A stretch of DNA of 64,000 bases from Sinomonas susongensis (lineage in GTDB: Bacteria; Actinomycetota; Actinomycetes; Actinomycetales; Micrococcaceae): positions 1-64,000 of the forward strand of contig NZ_SSNH01000005.1 in the NCBI RefSeq assembly GCF_005877005.1. Reading direction: 5' to 3'. Below, in pieces: positions 43,289-52,088 of this stretch. The notes under the pieces are model-generated. The model was given only the letters and a program-made list of their open reading frames with translations. It had not been told where the DNA came from and did no database searches. The position numbers and the translations under genes were made by a program. Each line of letters opens with the position of its first letter. Within the stretch, counting starts at the first letter, position 1.

Positions 43289-46200
43289 CTACGGAATCGT
43301 GAAGACGATATCTACCCAGTAGTTCGTAGCGTTGTAGCTGTTCGTCGGGAACCCGGATGCGCCGTAGCTGTAGAGTCCGTTCAGGTTGCTCCCAGCGCTC
43401 GCCAGACCGTGCAGCGGCGGTGAATCTGCCGAGGTCGAGAAGTACCCGCCGTTGGCGGAATAGAACCCGTTCGGTGCGTAGTACGAAACCACATACGTTG
43501 TGTTGGCCGAAATGGCGACCGGGGTCGACAGGGAAGCGGTCTGCCAGCCGCTGGCCGTTTCACCGCTGAACGTGACGGTGGCGAGCAGAGTTCCACTTGC
43601 CGTCCAGAGATGGCCGACGTGGGTCCCGGTGTTCTGGGCCCCCTTGTAGAACTTGATGGCACTCACCGATCCCGATACGTCGGCCGTGAACTGCATGCCA
43701 AGTTCGACGGCGTTCGCATCATTCACCGATGGCGTCGCTGGGGTCGCGGAGGATCCGAATACACTGCACGGGCACGTGTAGGAGGATCCCCCCGTCGAGA
43801 AGCTCCAGCTGTACGGGGATGTCATGGCCTGGCCCGTGGCGTTCTTCACTCCCGAGACTGTTGCCGTATAGGTCGTGTTGGCGGCAAGAGCCGAGCTCGG
43901 GGTGAAGGTGTAGGTGCCCGTGGCCGAGAGGTTGCCCACGCTCCCAGCGACGTTGGTTCCGCCAGAGCTGAGCGTGAACGTCGCCGCTGAGGTGTCGACC
44001 GACTGATCGAACGTTATGGACGCGGACGAGGTCACCGGGACACTCGTCGACCCTTGCGACGGCGAAACACTCATTACGGAAGGCGCAACGGTTGACCCTG
44101 CGTTGAAGACGGCGTCAACCCAATAGTTCGTCGCGTTGTAGGAGCTCGTCGGGAACGCTGAGGCTGATCCGTAGGCGTAGATGCCATTTCCTCCCGAGGA
44201 CGTATTGTCCAAGCCGGTGATGGGAGCGCTGCCCTGCGTGGCGGAGAACCCGTTCCCGGTGTAGGCGTAGCCCCCGTTCGGAGCGTAGTAGGAAACAACG
44301 TAGGTCGTATTCGCGGTCACGGATACGGGCGTCGAGAAGTAGGCCTGCTGCCAGCCCGAGGCGGACTCGTTGACGAACGTCACCGTGGCGAGCTTGGTCC
44401 CGCTGGACGTCCACAGGTTGCCTACGTGCGTACCGGAGTTGAGCGGCCCCTTGTAGAACCGCACGCCGGTGATCTGCCCCGCGGTCGACACCTGGAACTT
44501 CATCCCGAGTTCGACGCCGCCCGAGTCGTTGGCGCTGGCCGTAGCGGGCGTGGAACTGGAGGGGAAGACCGTGCAGGGGCAGCTGTACGGGGGAACGGTG
44601 GTGAAGCTCCAGCTGTACGGAGACATCGTCTGTCCCGTCGAGTTGGTTGCCCCGCTTACCGTGGCCGTGTACTGCGTGCTGTTGGCCAAGGAAGCCGAGG
44701 GTGTGAAGGTGGCCGTCGTCGTCGAACTCGAGTAGGCGACCGAACCTGCAACCGGGTTTCCAGCCGCGTCTTTCAGGACGAACTGGATCGACGAGGCTGA
44801 GACATCCTGGCTGAAGGTGGCGTTGACGGCAGAGGTGACAGGCACCCTCACCGCTCCGGGCGCGGGATTGCTCGAGCTGATGCTAGGCGCGGGAGGAGCC
44901 GCGGCTGTGGTGAAGCTCCACGTGTAGGGGGCGGTCATCGCCTGTCCGCTGGAGTTCGTTGCACCGCTCACGGTCGCCGTGTACTGCGTGCTGAATGCCA
45001 GGTTCGACGACGGCTTGAATGTCACCGTCGTGTTGGCGGCATTGAAGGTCGCACTGCCGGAGACGGCATTGCTGTTGGCGTCTTTCAGAGTGAACGTCAC
45101 CGAGGAGGCGGTCACTGCTTGATTGAATGTCGCACTGGGTGCGACTGTCGCGGTCACCCCGGTGGCCCCTGATGCCGGAGATGTCGAGGTGACCGCGGGA
45201 GCCGGCGGAGGTGCAGCTGTCGTGAAACTCCAGCTGTACTGGGACATTGCCTGGCCATTCGAGTTGGTCGCTCCGCTCAACGTGGCCGTGTAGGTTGTGC
45301 TGTTGGCGAGGGCCGCCGAGGGCGTGAAGGTTGCAACCGTGTTGTTGCTGCTGAGCGCAGTCGTTCCCGCGACTGGGCTGCCGCTGGCGTCCTTCAGGCT
45401 GAACGTCAGTGAAGAGGCGGTGATCGGTTGGTCGAACGTGGCGCTGGGCGTCGTGCTCACCGCAACACCAGTGGCGCCGGAGGTCGGAGATGTCGAGGAC
45501 ACGGCAGGGGGCGTCGGACCTGCAGGTGAGAAGACCGGGTCGACCCAATAGTTCTCAGCGTTGTAGATCTGGTTCGGGAAGACCGAGGTGCTGTTGTAGG
45601 CGTAGAAGCCGTTGGCTGCCCCGGGGACACTTCGGGTGAAGTGGAGCGGAGGAGAATCGACCGAATCGCTGCCCGCTGGCTGAGGCGACGGATTGTTGTA
45701 GAAGTATCCGGGATCCTCTGAATAATGACCGTTGGGCGCGAAGTACGAAACGATGTATCGCGTGCCAGATGTGATCGCGACCGGCTTGGAGAAGGTCAGA
45801 GTCTGCCAACCCGAAGCGGTTTCACCGGTGAAGGTGCCGCTCGCAAGAAGCGTGCCGGATGTCGTCCACAGGTTGCCGACGTGGGTGCCGGTGTTGGTGC
45901 TCGCCTTGTAGAAGCGGACGCCGGTGACGTTGCCGTTGACGTCCGAGTAGAACTGTGAACCCAACTCGACCGAGCTGGGATCGCCCGCGTCCACGTCGCC
46001 GGGCTTCGCGCCTTGCCCCAGAATCGAGCAGGGGCATGAGATGCCTACGGTTACGCCCGAGCCCGGCTTCTCGAGATTGCCGCTGTCGTCGACGGCACGT
46101 GACTCGATGGTCGTCGCGGGCACGTCGTGGGCTACCCAAGAGTAGGTCCAGTTCGTGGTGCCCGTGGCTGGGTGCCACGTCTTCCCGCCGTCCGTCGAGA

Positions 46201-47989
46201 CCTCGACACCCGCGACGACCCCGCCGCCTCCGTCGGTGGCTGTGCCGGAGACCGTCACGAGAGTTCCGTCGGCAATGCTCGCCTTGGCCGCGGGAGAAGT
46301 GATGACTGACGTCGGCGCCGTGGTGTCGCTCGACGCTGCCGTCTGGACGAGTCCGGAAATGAGAGTGACGGCTTGGGCGCCCATGTCGGCAAAGAGATTG
46401 ACCGTGGCCTGCTGCATGTTCGTGTCGGTGCTGCCTCCCGTATGGAAGTTGTCGAGACCCCAGGACCACTGGACAGTTCCGGCACCGAACACGAGGGCGC
46501 CGCTCGGGGCGCGGTACTCGGTCAGGTGATGGGTTGCGGTGTGTCCGGTCTGAGTCGTGCTCCCGTAGTCGGTGAACACTTCCGTGTTCGTGTCAGTCGT
46601 CGAAGACAGGTCGAAGAGCCCGGACGGACGGAAGCCGTTGTCGGCGTCGATGTCCCATTCATATCCGAGCGTGCCCAACCCTGAACCTAGGGTGATGGAC
46701 TGGGAGCCCGTGAGATTCGCGACGGCAGTGTTCCTCCACATCCGCAGCTTTGCGTATTGTGCCGGCACGCTGATATCGGTCGTACCGGAGTTGACGCTGA
46801 AGTATTGGCCGGTGAGCGAGTTCTGGGGATTTCCACCCCCGCCGGCGGTCCCGAAGCGGGGATCGTCGTAGGCTCCCGTCCACGTCACTGGGTCAGTGGG
46901 CTGGTTGAAGTGCGTGTCCTTATAGGCGACCAGGGTGCGATTCGACGTCGTGGGCCCGGCTTGGCTGGACTCCCAGCGCGTCCGCCAGAACATCTCATTT
47001 CCCGTGAACATTGCGATGTTCACGCCCTTGTCGCGCGCGGCCTCGATATTGGCCCGTTGGTCGTAGGAGACGTACTCGTCGTGCCCTGATGTGACGAGCG
47101 CCTTGTGGCTGAGGAGCGATGAGGCGTTGGTCGCCGTGTCGACCCCGGCCTGGTAGCTCACGTCATAGCCGTTTTCCTCCAGGAACCCGATCATGGGCAG
47201 TTCGGCGTAGGTCACCCAGCTGCGGCCCTGATCATCGAGTGCAGTATGGAAGGGCCTGTTGTAGGAGACCTTGAAGGCGGCCTTGTAGCCCAAAGGGTTC
47301 CCCGGCGGGCACGCGACGGTGCACTGGTAGAGGCTGTTGCCACCGTAGGTGTTGTACGCCTGCCAGGTCTCGTCGTTGGTCTGGTAGAGGATCGCGGAGT
47401 TCGATGCGTCGTTGCGGACCACGAAGGTGATCCAGCTGTCGCCGCCCGTGTCGTCGCGGACGAGGTGAGCGATGTAGACACCCGAAACTGCCGTCGCCGG
47501 AACGGCCCAGGACGCGGAGACGGCCCAGTTGCCGCAGTCGACGAGACCCGTGTCGGAGAACGTCTGGCAGGCAGGCTGAGTCTGGGGGAGGGTCGCGCTG
47601 GGCTTGAGGCCAGAGGCGATCTTCCGGGCCCCGTTGCCTTGGTAGTACCCGAGCCGCAGGATGTCGAAGTGGTATGACTTCGCCGGGGTGCTGATCTTGA
47701 ATTGCACCGTCTGGCCCACGTTGACGCTGATCTGGGTTGCGTAGCCCTGGATGGTCGAGTCCCCGTCTCCCGAGATCATCCAGTCCGTCTGCGGATCGCC
47801 GGGCTGGGTGTTCTCACAGGCCACGGCGCTCACAATGGGGGAGCAGGGGTCCGTTGCGGCCTTGGCGGACGGCGCGGAGGCCACGGGCACGGCGACGAAG
47901 ACCGCCATCACGAGCAGCGCCGAGGCCCAGCCAGCGATGATCCGGCGGAACGAGCGCCGAGGGGAGAAGGGTGCAGTTGACTGGCCCAT
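43289..47989 (-). CDS. Secreted multidomain protein: N,N-dimethylformamidase-like + DUF4082 x3 + Ig-like x4
   Basis: A 1566-residue exported protein. A signal peptide covers about residues 1-45 (twin-Arg-containing basic start, hydrophobic core, AKAA). Residues ~70-560 resemble the large subunit of N,N-dimethylformamidase (FDILRLGYYQGNGARKI, SYNRPF, GHDEYVS, FTGNEMFWRTRWE). An Ig-like segment follows, then a DUF4082 domain, three bacterial Ig-like (Big_5/SbsA) repeats, a second DUF4082, one Ig-like repeat and a third DUF4082 (~1406-1566). Each DUF4082 begins CPC(S/T). No sortase motif or membrane tail is visible. RBS is AAGGAGT. It follows the glycosyltransferase fusion by 12 bases. It may bind or trim surface glycan; the reaction is unknown. 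Confidence 0.85.
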   Translation of the reverse strand: MGQSTAPFSPRRSFRRIIAGWASALLVMAVFVAVPVASAPSAKAATDPCSPIVSAVACENTQPGDPQTDWMISGDGDSTIQGYATQISVNVGQTVQFKISTPAKSYHFDILRLGYYQGNGARKIASGLKPSATLPQTQPACQTFSDTGLVDCGNWAVSASWAVPATAVSGVYIAHLVRDDTGGDSWITFVVRNDASNSAILYQTNDETWQAYNTYGGNSLYQCTVACPPGNPLGYKAAFKVSYNRPFHTALDDQGRSWVTYAELPMIGFLEENGYDVSYQAGVDTATNASSLLSHKALVTSGHDEYVSYDQRANIEAARDKGVNIAMFTGNEMFWRTRWESSQAGPTTSNRTLVAYKDTHFNQPTDPVTWTGAYDDPRFGTAGGGGNPQNSLTGQYFSVNSGTTDISVPAQYAKLRMWRNTAVANLTGSQSITLGSGLGTLGYEWDIDADNGFRPSGLFDLSSTTDTNTEVFTDYGSTTQTGHTATHHLTEYRAPSGALVFGAGTVQWSWGLDNFHTGGSTDTNMQQATVNLFADMGAQAVTLISGLVQTAASSDTTAPTSVITSPAAKASIADGTLVTVSGTATDGGGGVVAGVEVSTDGGKTWHPATGTTNWTYSWVAHDVPATTIESRAVDDSGNLEKPGSGVTVGISCPCSILGQGAKPGDVDAGDPSSVELGSQFYSDVNGNVTGVRFYKASTNTGTHVGNLWTTSGTLLASGTFTGETASGWQTLTFSKPVAITSGTRYIVSYFAPNGHYSEDPGYFYNNPSPQPAGSDSVDSPPLHFTRSVPGAANGFYAYNSTSVFPNQIYNAENYWVDPVFSPAGPTPPAVSSTSPTSGATGVAVSTTPSATFDQPITASSLTFSLKDASGSPVAGTTALSSNNTVATFTPSAALANSTTYTATLSGATNSNGQAMSQYSWSFTTAAPPPAPAVTSTSPASGATGVTATVAPSATFNQAVTASSVTFTLKDANSNAVSGSATFNAANTTVTFKPSSNLAFSTQYTATVSGATNSSGQAMTAPYTWSFTTAAAPPAPSISSSNPAPGAVRVPVTSAVNATFSQDVSASSIQFVLKDAAGNPVAGSVAYSSSTTTATFTPSASLANSTQYTATVSGATNSTGQTMSPYSWSFTTVPPYSCPCTVFPSSSTPATASANDSGGVELGMKFQVSTAGQITGVRFYKGPLNSGTHVGNLWTSSGTKLATVTFVNESASGWQQAYFSTPVSVTANTTYVVSYYAPNGGYAYTGNGFSATQGSAPITGLDNTSSGGNGIYAYGSASAFPTSSYNATNYWVDAVFNAGSTVAPSVMSVSPSQGSTSVPVTSSASITFDQSVDTSAATFTLSSGGTNVAGSVGNLSATGTYTFTPSSALAANTTYTATVSGVKNATGQAMTSPYSWSFSTGGSSYTCPCSVFGSSATPATPSVNDANAVELGMQFTADVSGSVSAIKFYKGAQNTGTHVGHLWTASGTLLATVTFSGETASGWQTASLSTPVAISANTTYVVSYYAPNGFYSANGGYFSTSADSPPLHGLASAGSNLNGLYSYGASGFPTNSYNATNYWVDIVFTIP

Positions 47990-48001
47990 GATGACTCCTT
48001 G

Positions 48002-50830
48002 CTAGGCCCTGATGGTGCGCTGGGACGGGGAGGTGCCCGCTGCTGCGGACTGCCGGCTGCTCTCGTCGCGCTCCCAGTGCTGGGAGCCGGTGGAACCGAT
48101 GAAGCGGGAGCGGGGCTGTCGCCGCCCGACGAGGGCGAACGATGCATAGACCGCGGCATCCAGGGCAGAGAGCGGTCCTTGCACGGAGGCGATGAGGCCT
48201 TGCAGCGTCCGCGTCGACGCAGCGGATGGCCCGCTGGTGGCGGCCCGGTAGACGCGATGCAGGGTGGAGACGAGTGATGCGGTGGTTCGCGGCGGCCTCA
48301 CGACCACGGGATCGCCCTCGAGCAGCACTCTGTGCTCGGGTGCGAAGACGGTGTCCACGAAGAAGTCGTCGGCCGCGTCCTCGGGGAACGCCCCGAGGAT
48401 CCGGTGGCCCTCTTCCGTCATCGCGTAGCACCCCGCGCCCCAGAGGGCCGCGCGGTTGGACGGGATCCGCACGCGGGCCCGGTAGTAGGCGGCGACGAGG
48501 GGGTCGCAGCCCGAGGTGTCGTAGCGGAAGTCGGGCCGCCCGGCCAAGTGCCTGCCCTCAGCGAGCTCGGCGAGAGTGGCGGCAAGCGCCGATGGGGGGA
48601 TCTCGATGTCTGCGTCGAGGTAGACGCGCGGCCAACGGGTGGCGACGGCGTCGGCGGCGTTGAGCGCGCGGGCCTTGCCCGGTTCCGGGAGGTCGAGCAC
48701 CCGCACGCCCGGATAGCCCGCCGCGATCTCGGCGGTCCGGTCGGTGCAGGCGTTGCAGGCGACGATCACTTCGACGCGCCCGCTCGCGAGCGCGGGCCGG
48801 AGCCCCTCGAGGGTCCGGGCGATGACGGCCTCTTCGTTGTGGGCGGGGATGATGACGCTGCCTTCGGGATGGTCCTGCCCAGGCCCGTGGGCGTGCCACG
48901 TCGAGTGCGGCAGCTGAGCCCATTCGCGTGGCCGGAGGAGCGTAGTGAGCGTCCGGCGGTGGCTGGCGTCGGTGGCCCGAAGGGCTTCGCGGACGACGAC
49001 GGCGGCGGCGGCGAGCGCGGATAGCCCACCGGGGTGGTGCTTGCGCATGTAGCGGATGCGGTTGACCGCCATGAGCGCGGCGAGGCCGTCCGAGGCCCCG
49101 GATCCCGCTCCCGAGTGCATGACCCGGGCCGCGGGCTCGAACCACACGTCGAAGCCGCACCCGCGCAGGGCGCGGCAGTAGTCGGTCTCCTCCGAGTACA
49201 TGAAGAACCGCTCGTCCCAAGGGCCTGCGGCGGCCGCGGCCTCGGCCGAGATCAGGATCGCCGCGCCGGTGGCCCAGTCCACGGTGTGCGCGTGGGCATA
49301 GCTCTCGGCGTCGTAGTCGGTCTCGGCAATCCATTGCGGGCGCCGGGCGAAGTGGTCCCCGAACAGCGCGTCGCCCCACGCGCGCACCGCCGTAGGTTCC
49401 CGACGCAGCGAGGGGTACCGCGCGCCGTCGTCCGTGAGCATGAGCGGCACGACGGCGCCCGCGCCGCTCCGCCGGAGCCGCGCCAGCATCGCCCCGATGG
49501 ACGAGGGCAGGACTTCGGTGTCAGGGTTGAGCACGAGGTACGCCTCCGCTGGACCGGCCACCGCCATGGCCGCGTTGATCGCCCCCGCGTACCCCAGATT
49601 GCCGCCGGTGGCGAAGGCCACGACGTCCGGATGCCCTGCCGCGGCGTCGAGCGTCTCCGAGTCGGGAGAGTTGTCGGCGACGACAACCCGCAGGCGCAGC
49701 GCTTGGGCCTCCGGGCGCAGGGAATCGAGCAGCGGCCCGACGAGGGCTGCGCTGCGGTAGGTGGGGACGAGCACGGCGACGTCGGCCGGCTCGCCCCGGG
49801 GAACGAAGAGGGCGGGCTGGGACCCAGGCTCGTCGGCTCCGTCGCCAGCGCGGCCCCGCCCTGCGGGGTGGGCGGCACGGGCGGACGTCCTCGCTGCCGC
49901 AGCCCGTGCCGCGGCCGAGATGGCGACCGTTCCAGCGGCGCCCCAAGCTTCGCTGGAGCCGTTCCTCTCGGTACCGTTCCTCTCGGTACCGTTCCTCTCG
50001 GCACCGTTCCTCTCGGCACCGTTCCTCTCCGTGGCACTGTGGCGCCGGAGCCGCACGTAAGCCTCAGGCCCCTGGACCAGGTACCGTTCGGAGAGCCGTG
50101 CTGGCTCGAGGGCGAGCCGCCACGCCCATTCGAACCCGTGCTCGGCCACCCATACCGGAGCGCGCCGCACGCGCTCCGCGAGGAAGTCGACGACGGCGCC
50201 GAACGCGAGCAGGACGTGGGCGCCGGTCTCGGCGCCGTGCTCCGCGATCCACAGCTCCTGGCGCGGCTTGCCCAGCCCCACGACGAGCACGTCCGCCCTC
50301 GTTGCAGCGATCGAGCGGGCCACGATCTCGGACATGGAACGGTCCTCGAGCTCACCGCGGCTGGGCGCCCAGAAGCCGGCCACCCTGAGGGCCGGGCGCT
50401 GTTCGGCCAGGCGGCCGCGGAGGAGGACCTGCGCGTCCGGGCTCCCTCCGAGGAAGCCGACGCTCAGGCCCTCCGCCTCGCACCGGTCCAGGAGCGGCGC
50501 GATGAGGTCGCTGCCGGCGAGTCGCGGCCAGGGCCGTCCCGTGAGGCGTTCGGCGTGGGCGGCGAGGGGGGCGCCGTCGAGCAGCGTGAGCCACGCGACC
50601 CCGTCCGTGCCGTCCAGTACGTGCTGCCACCGGCCGCCCTGGCCGAAGTGGTACACGTGATCGAGGTTTGCCGAGACCACTCCGAGCGGACGGCTGCGTG
50701 TGCGGCATCCGCCGATGATCGCGTCGACGGCCTCGTCGCCGTCGAGCAGGGTGACGGCCGTGCCGCCGAGCATGACCGTGCCCCCGCGGGTCGTCGGGTG
50801 GGCCTGCTGGGGGAGGGCTTCCGCGCTCAT
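48002..50830 (-). CDS. Three-domain glycosyltransferase: WecG/TagA/CpsF + GT2 + GT2
   Basis: A 942-residue fusion. Residues ~20-260 are a WecG/TagA/CpsF (GT26) domain with GFLGGSP (126-132) and VVGLGKPRQELWI. A low-complexity linker (~267-345) contains five ERNG(A/T) repeats. Residues ~350-640 are a family 2 glycosyltransferase (VLVPTYRS, NPDTEV, FFMYSEETDYC). Residues ~655-930 are a second family 2 domain (VIIPAHNEE, LDADIE) with a hydrophobic C-terminal stretch. Start ATG 50830 overlaps the acetyltransferase stop (ATGA). These activities are normally separate proteins, so one chain may carry out three successive additions. Confidence 0.9.
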   Translation of the reverse strand: MSAEALPQQAHPTTRGGTVMLGGTAVTLLDGDEAVDAIIGGCRTRSRPLGVVSANLDHVYHFGQGGRWQHVLDGTDGVAWLTLLDGAPLAAHAERLTGRPWPRLAGSDLIAPLLDRCEAEGLSVGFLGGSPDAQVLLRGRLAEQRPALRVAGFWAPSRGELEDRSMSEIVARSIAATRADVLVVGLGKPRQELWIAEHGAETGAHVLLAFGAVVDFLAERVRRAPVWVAEHGFEWAWRLALEPARLSERYLVQGPEAYVRLRRHSATERNGAERNGAERNGTERNGTERNGSSEAWGAAGTVAISAAARAAAARTSARAAHPAGRGRAGDGADEPGSQPALFVPRGEPADVAVLVPTYRSAALVGPLLDSLRPEAQALRLRVVVADNSPDSETLDAAAGHPDVVAFATGGNLGYAGAINAAMAVAGPAEAYLVLNPDTEVLPSSIGAMLARLRRSGAGAVVPLMLTDDGARYPSLRREPTAVRAWGDALFGDHFARRPQWIAETDYDAESYAHAHTVDWATGAAILISAEAAAAAGPWDERFFMYSEETDYCRALRGCGFDVWFEPAARVMHSGAGSGASDGLAALMAVNRIRYMRKHHPGGLSALAAAAVVVREALRATDASHRRTLTTLLRPREWAQLPHSTWHAHGPGQDHPEGSVIIPAHNEEAVIARTLEGLRPALASGRVEVIVACNACTDRTAEIAAGYPGVRVLDLPEPGKARALNAADAVATRWPRVYLDADIEIPPSALAATLAELAEGRHLAGRPDFRYDTSGCDPLVAAYYRARVRIPSNRAALWGAGCYAMTEEGHRILGAFPEDAADDFFVDTVFAPEHRVLLEGDPVVVRPPRTTASLVSTLHRVYRAATSGPSAASTRTLQGLIASVQGPLSALDAAVYASFALVGRRQPRSRFIGSTGSQHWERDESSRQSAAAGTSPSQRTIRA
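49961..50035 (-). repeat. 15-bp coding tandem repeat, five units
   Basis: Five units of GTTCCTCTCGGTACC (plus-strand reading, minor variants) encode the ERNGT/ERNGA linker between the WecG-like and first GT2 domains. The 15-bp period preserves frame, so linker length can change by slippage. Confidence 0.92.
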
Positions 50831-51435
50831 GCCGGCTCCCTCCTGAGGCGCCCGTCCCGCTCGACATAGCGCAAGCCGGTCGCGGGGCACAGCCAGGCCT
50901 TCTCACTGGCACCGGCGTCACCGTCGGGCTTGAGCCGATACCCGGCCTCGCCGACCCAGCCGAGCTGACGGGCTGGGACGCCCGCCACGAGCGCGTAGTC
51001 CGGCACGTCCCTGACGACGACGGCGCCGGCGGCCACCGTCGCCCACTCGCCCAGGCGGACGGGGGCCACGCAGACGGCCCTCGCGCCGATCGAGGTGCCC
51101 CGTCCGACGCTGACCCCGACAGCATCCCAGTCGTCGGCGGTCTTCAGCGCTCCCTCGGGGGTGATGGCGCGCGGGTTGAGGTCGTTCGTGAACACCACGC
51201 CCGGGCCGATGAAGGCACCGTCCTCGACGATTGCGGGCTCGTACACGAGGGCGTAGTTCTGGATCTTGCAGCGGTTCCCTATCCTCGCTCCCGGGCCCAC
51301 ATAGACGCCCCGGCCGAGGACGCACTCGCGGCCCACGACCGCGCCCGATCGCACGTGGGCGTACTGCCACACCGTGGTGCCCTCTCCGACCTCTGCCCCG
51401 TCCTCGACCTCAGCAGTCGGATCAATCCGGACCAT
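50827..51435 (-). CDS. Hexapeptide-repeat acetyltransferase (WbpD/WlbB-like)
   Basis: A 202-residue left-handed beta-helix enzyme. The repeats VRIDPTAEVEDGAEVGEGTTVWQ, GRGVYVGPGARIGNRCKIQNYALV and PAIVEDGAFIGPGVVFTNDLNPRA are the hallmark of UDP-2-acetamido-3-amino-glucuronate/glucose N-acetyltransferases. The conserved Asn in FTNDL and Gln in QNY fit that subgroup. Together with the WlbA-like (30093) and WbpE-like (34157) proteins it would complete a 2,3-diacetamido sugar. First gene of the minus-strand operon; RBS GGAGGGG. The C-terminal part reads CPATGLRYVERDG. Confidence 0.9.
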   Translation of the reverse strand: MVRIDPTAEVEDGAEVGEGTTVWQYAHVRSGAVVGRECVLGRGVYVGPGARIGNRCKIQNYALVYEPAIVEDGAFIGPGVVFTNDLNPRAITPEGALKTADDWDAVGVSVGRGTSIGARAVCVAPVRLGEWATVAAGAVVVRDVPDYALVAGVPARQLGWVGEAGYRLKPDGDAGASEKAWLCPATGLRYVERDGRLRREPA

Positions 51436-51684
51436 GTCCCCTCCATCCCCTTTTTGCCTGAGCAGCGCATACCGCTCAGCGCGGGCTCAGCAGCGCGTGC
51501 GCGGCATTGCCTGGCTGCGCCTGCTCCCACGGTCGTGAGGGGCGCCGGGAGCGACAAGGTGATTGGGATGAAACGGGTCTTCCGGCGCGCGGATTCAGGT
51601 GACGGCCGCGGCACAGCCCTCGGTCCTTGAGTACGGGCCTCGGTGCGGGCAAGTAGTCCTCAGCTGCCTCGGGGCCCGGTCTGC

Positions 51685-51718
51685 GTACCCGCTACTGGCA
51701 TGAAATCCCGGGGTACAG
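51685..51718 (+). promoter_or_regulatory. Degenerate copy of the shared promoter element
   Basis: GCGTACCCGCTACTGG resembles the CGGGTACCGACTACTGG block at 28331 and 51925, and is followed 14 bases later by GGTACAGG. The spacing differs from the two well-conserved copies. It sits in the gene-free stretch 51436-52088, which contains at least six further GTAC-centred motifs (for example near 51638, 51848 and 51886). Confidence 0.35.
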
Positions 51719-51924
51719 GCCCGGTTTTCCGAGGGTTTCCTCCCGGCGCGCGCAAGCCGGCCCGGGTCTGGAACGGGCTCCATGCGAGGGTCGAGTCTCC
51801 CTTTTCTGACTCGATTCCAAGTATCCGGGCGTTCCCGGATGCGGTCTGCGTAGTCCAACCGGGTACTCGTGGGGAGCGTTCCGCGTACTCGCCAGAGGTG
51901 CTCCGACGACCCGCCCCCGGAAGC

Positions 51925-51971
51925 CGGGTACCGACTACTGGTGACCCGGCCGAATTCCCCGGCTGTACTGG
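51925..51971 (+). promoter_or_regulatory. Promoter of the sortase/surface-protein pair with shared upstream element
   Basis: CGGGTACCGACTACTG (51925-51940) joins GTGACC (-35, 51941-51946); TGTACT (-10, 51964-51969) follows after 17 bp. The 22-base left block and the 9-base CTGTACTGG are identical to those at 28331-28377, in the same orientation and spacing. Transcription should start near 51976, about 110 bases before the sortase ATG. Confidence 0.65.
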
Positions 51972-52088
51972 AGGGCATGACGTTCGGTATTCGGTCGGAT
52001 ATGCGGGGTTTCCGAGCGGATGGGAAATTCCAGGGGAAGCTGGGGCCATTCCGCGAATACGCGTCTGCCATGGCCGAGGAAAGCAATA

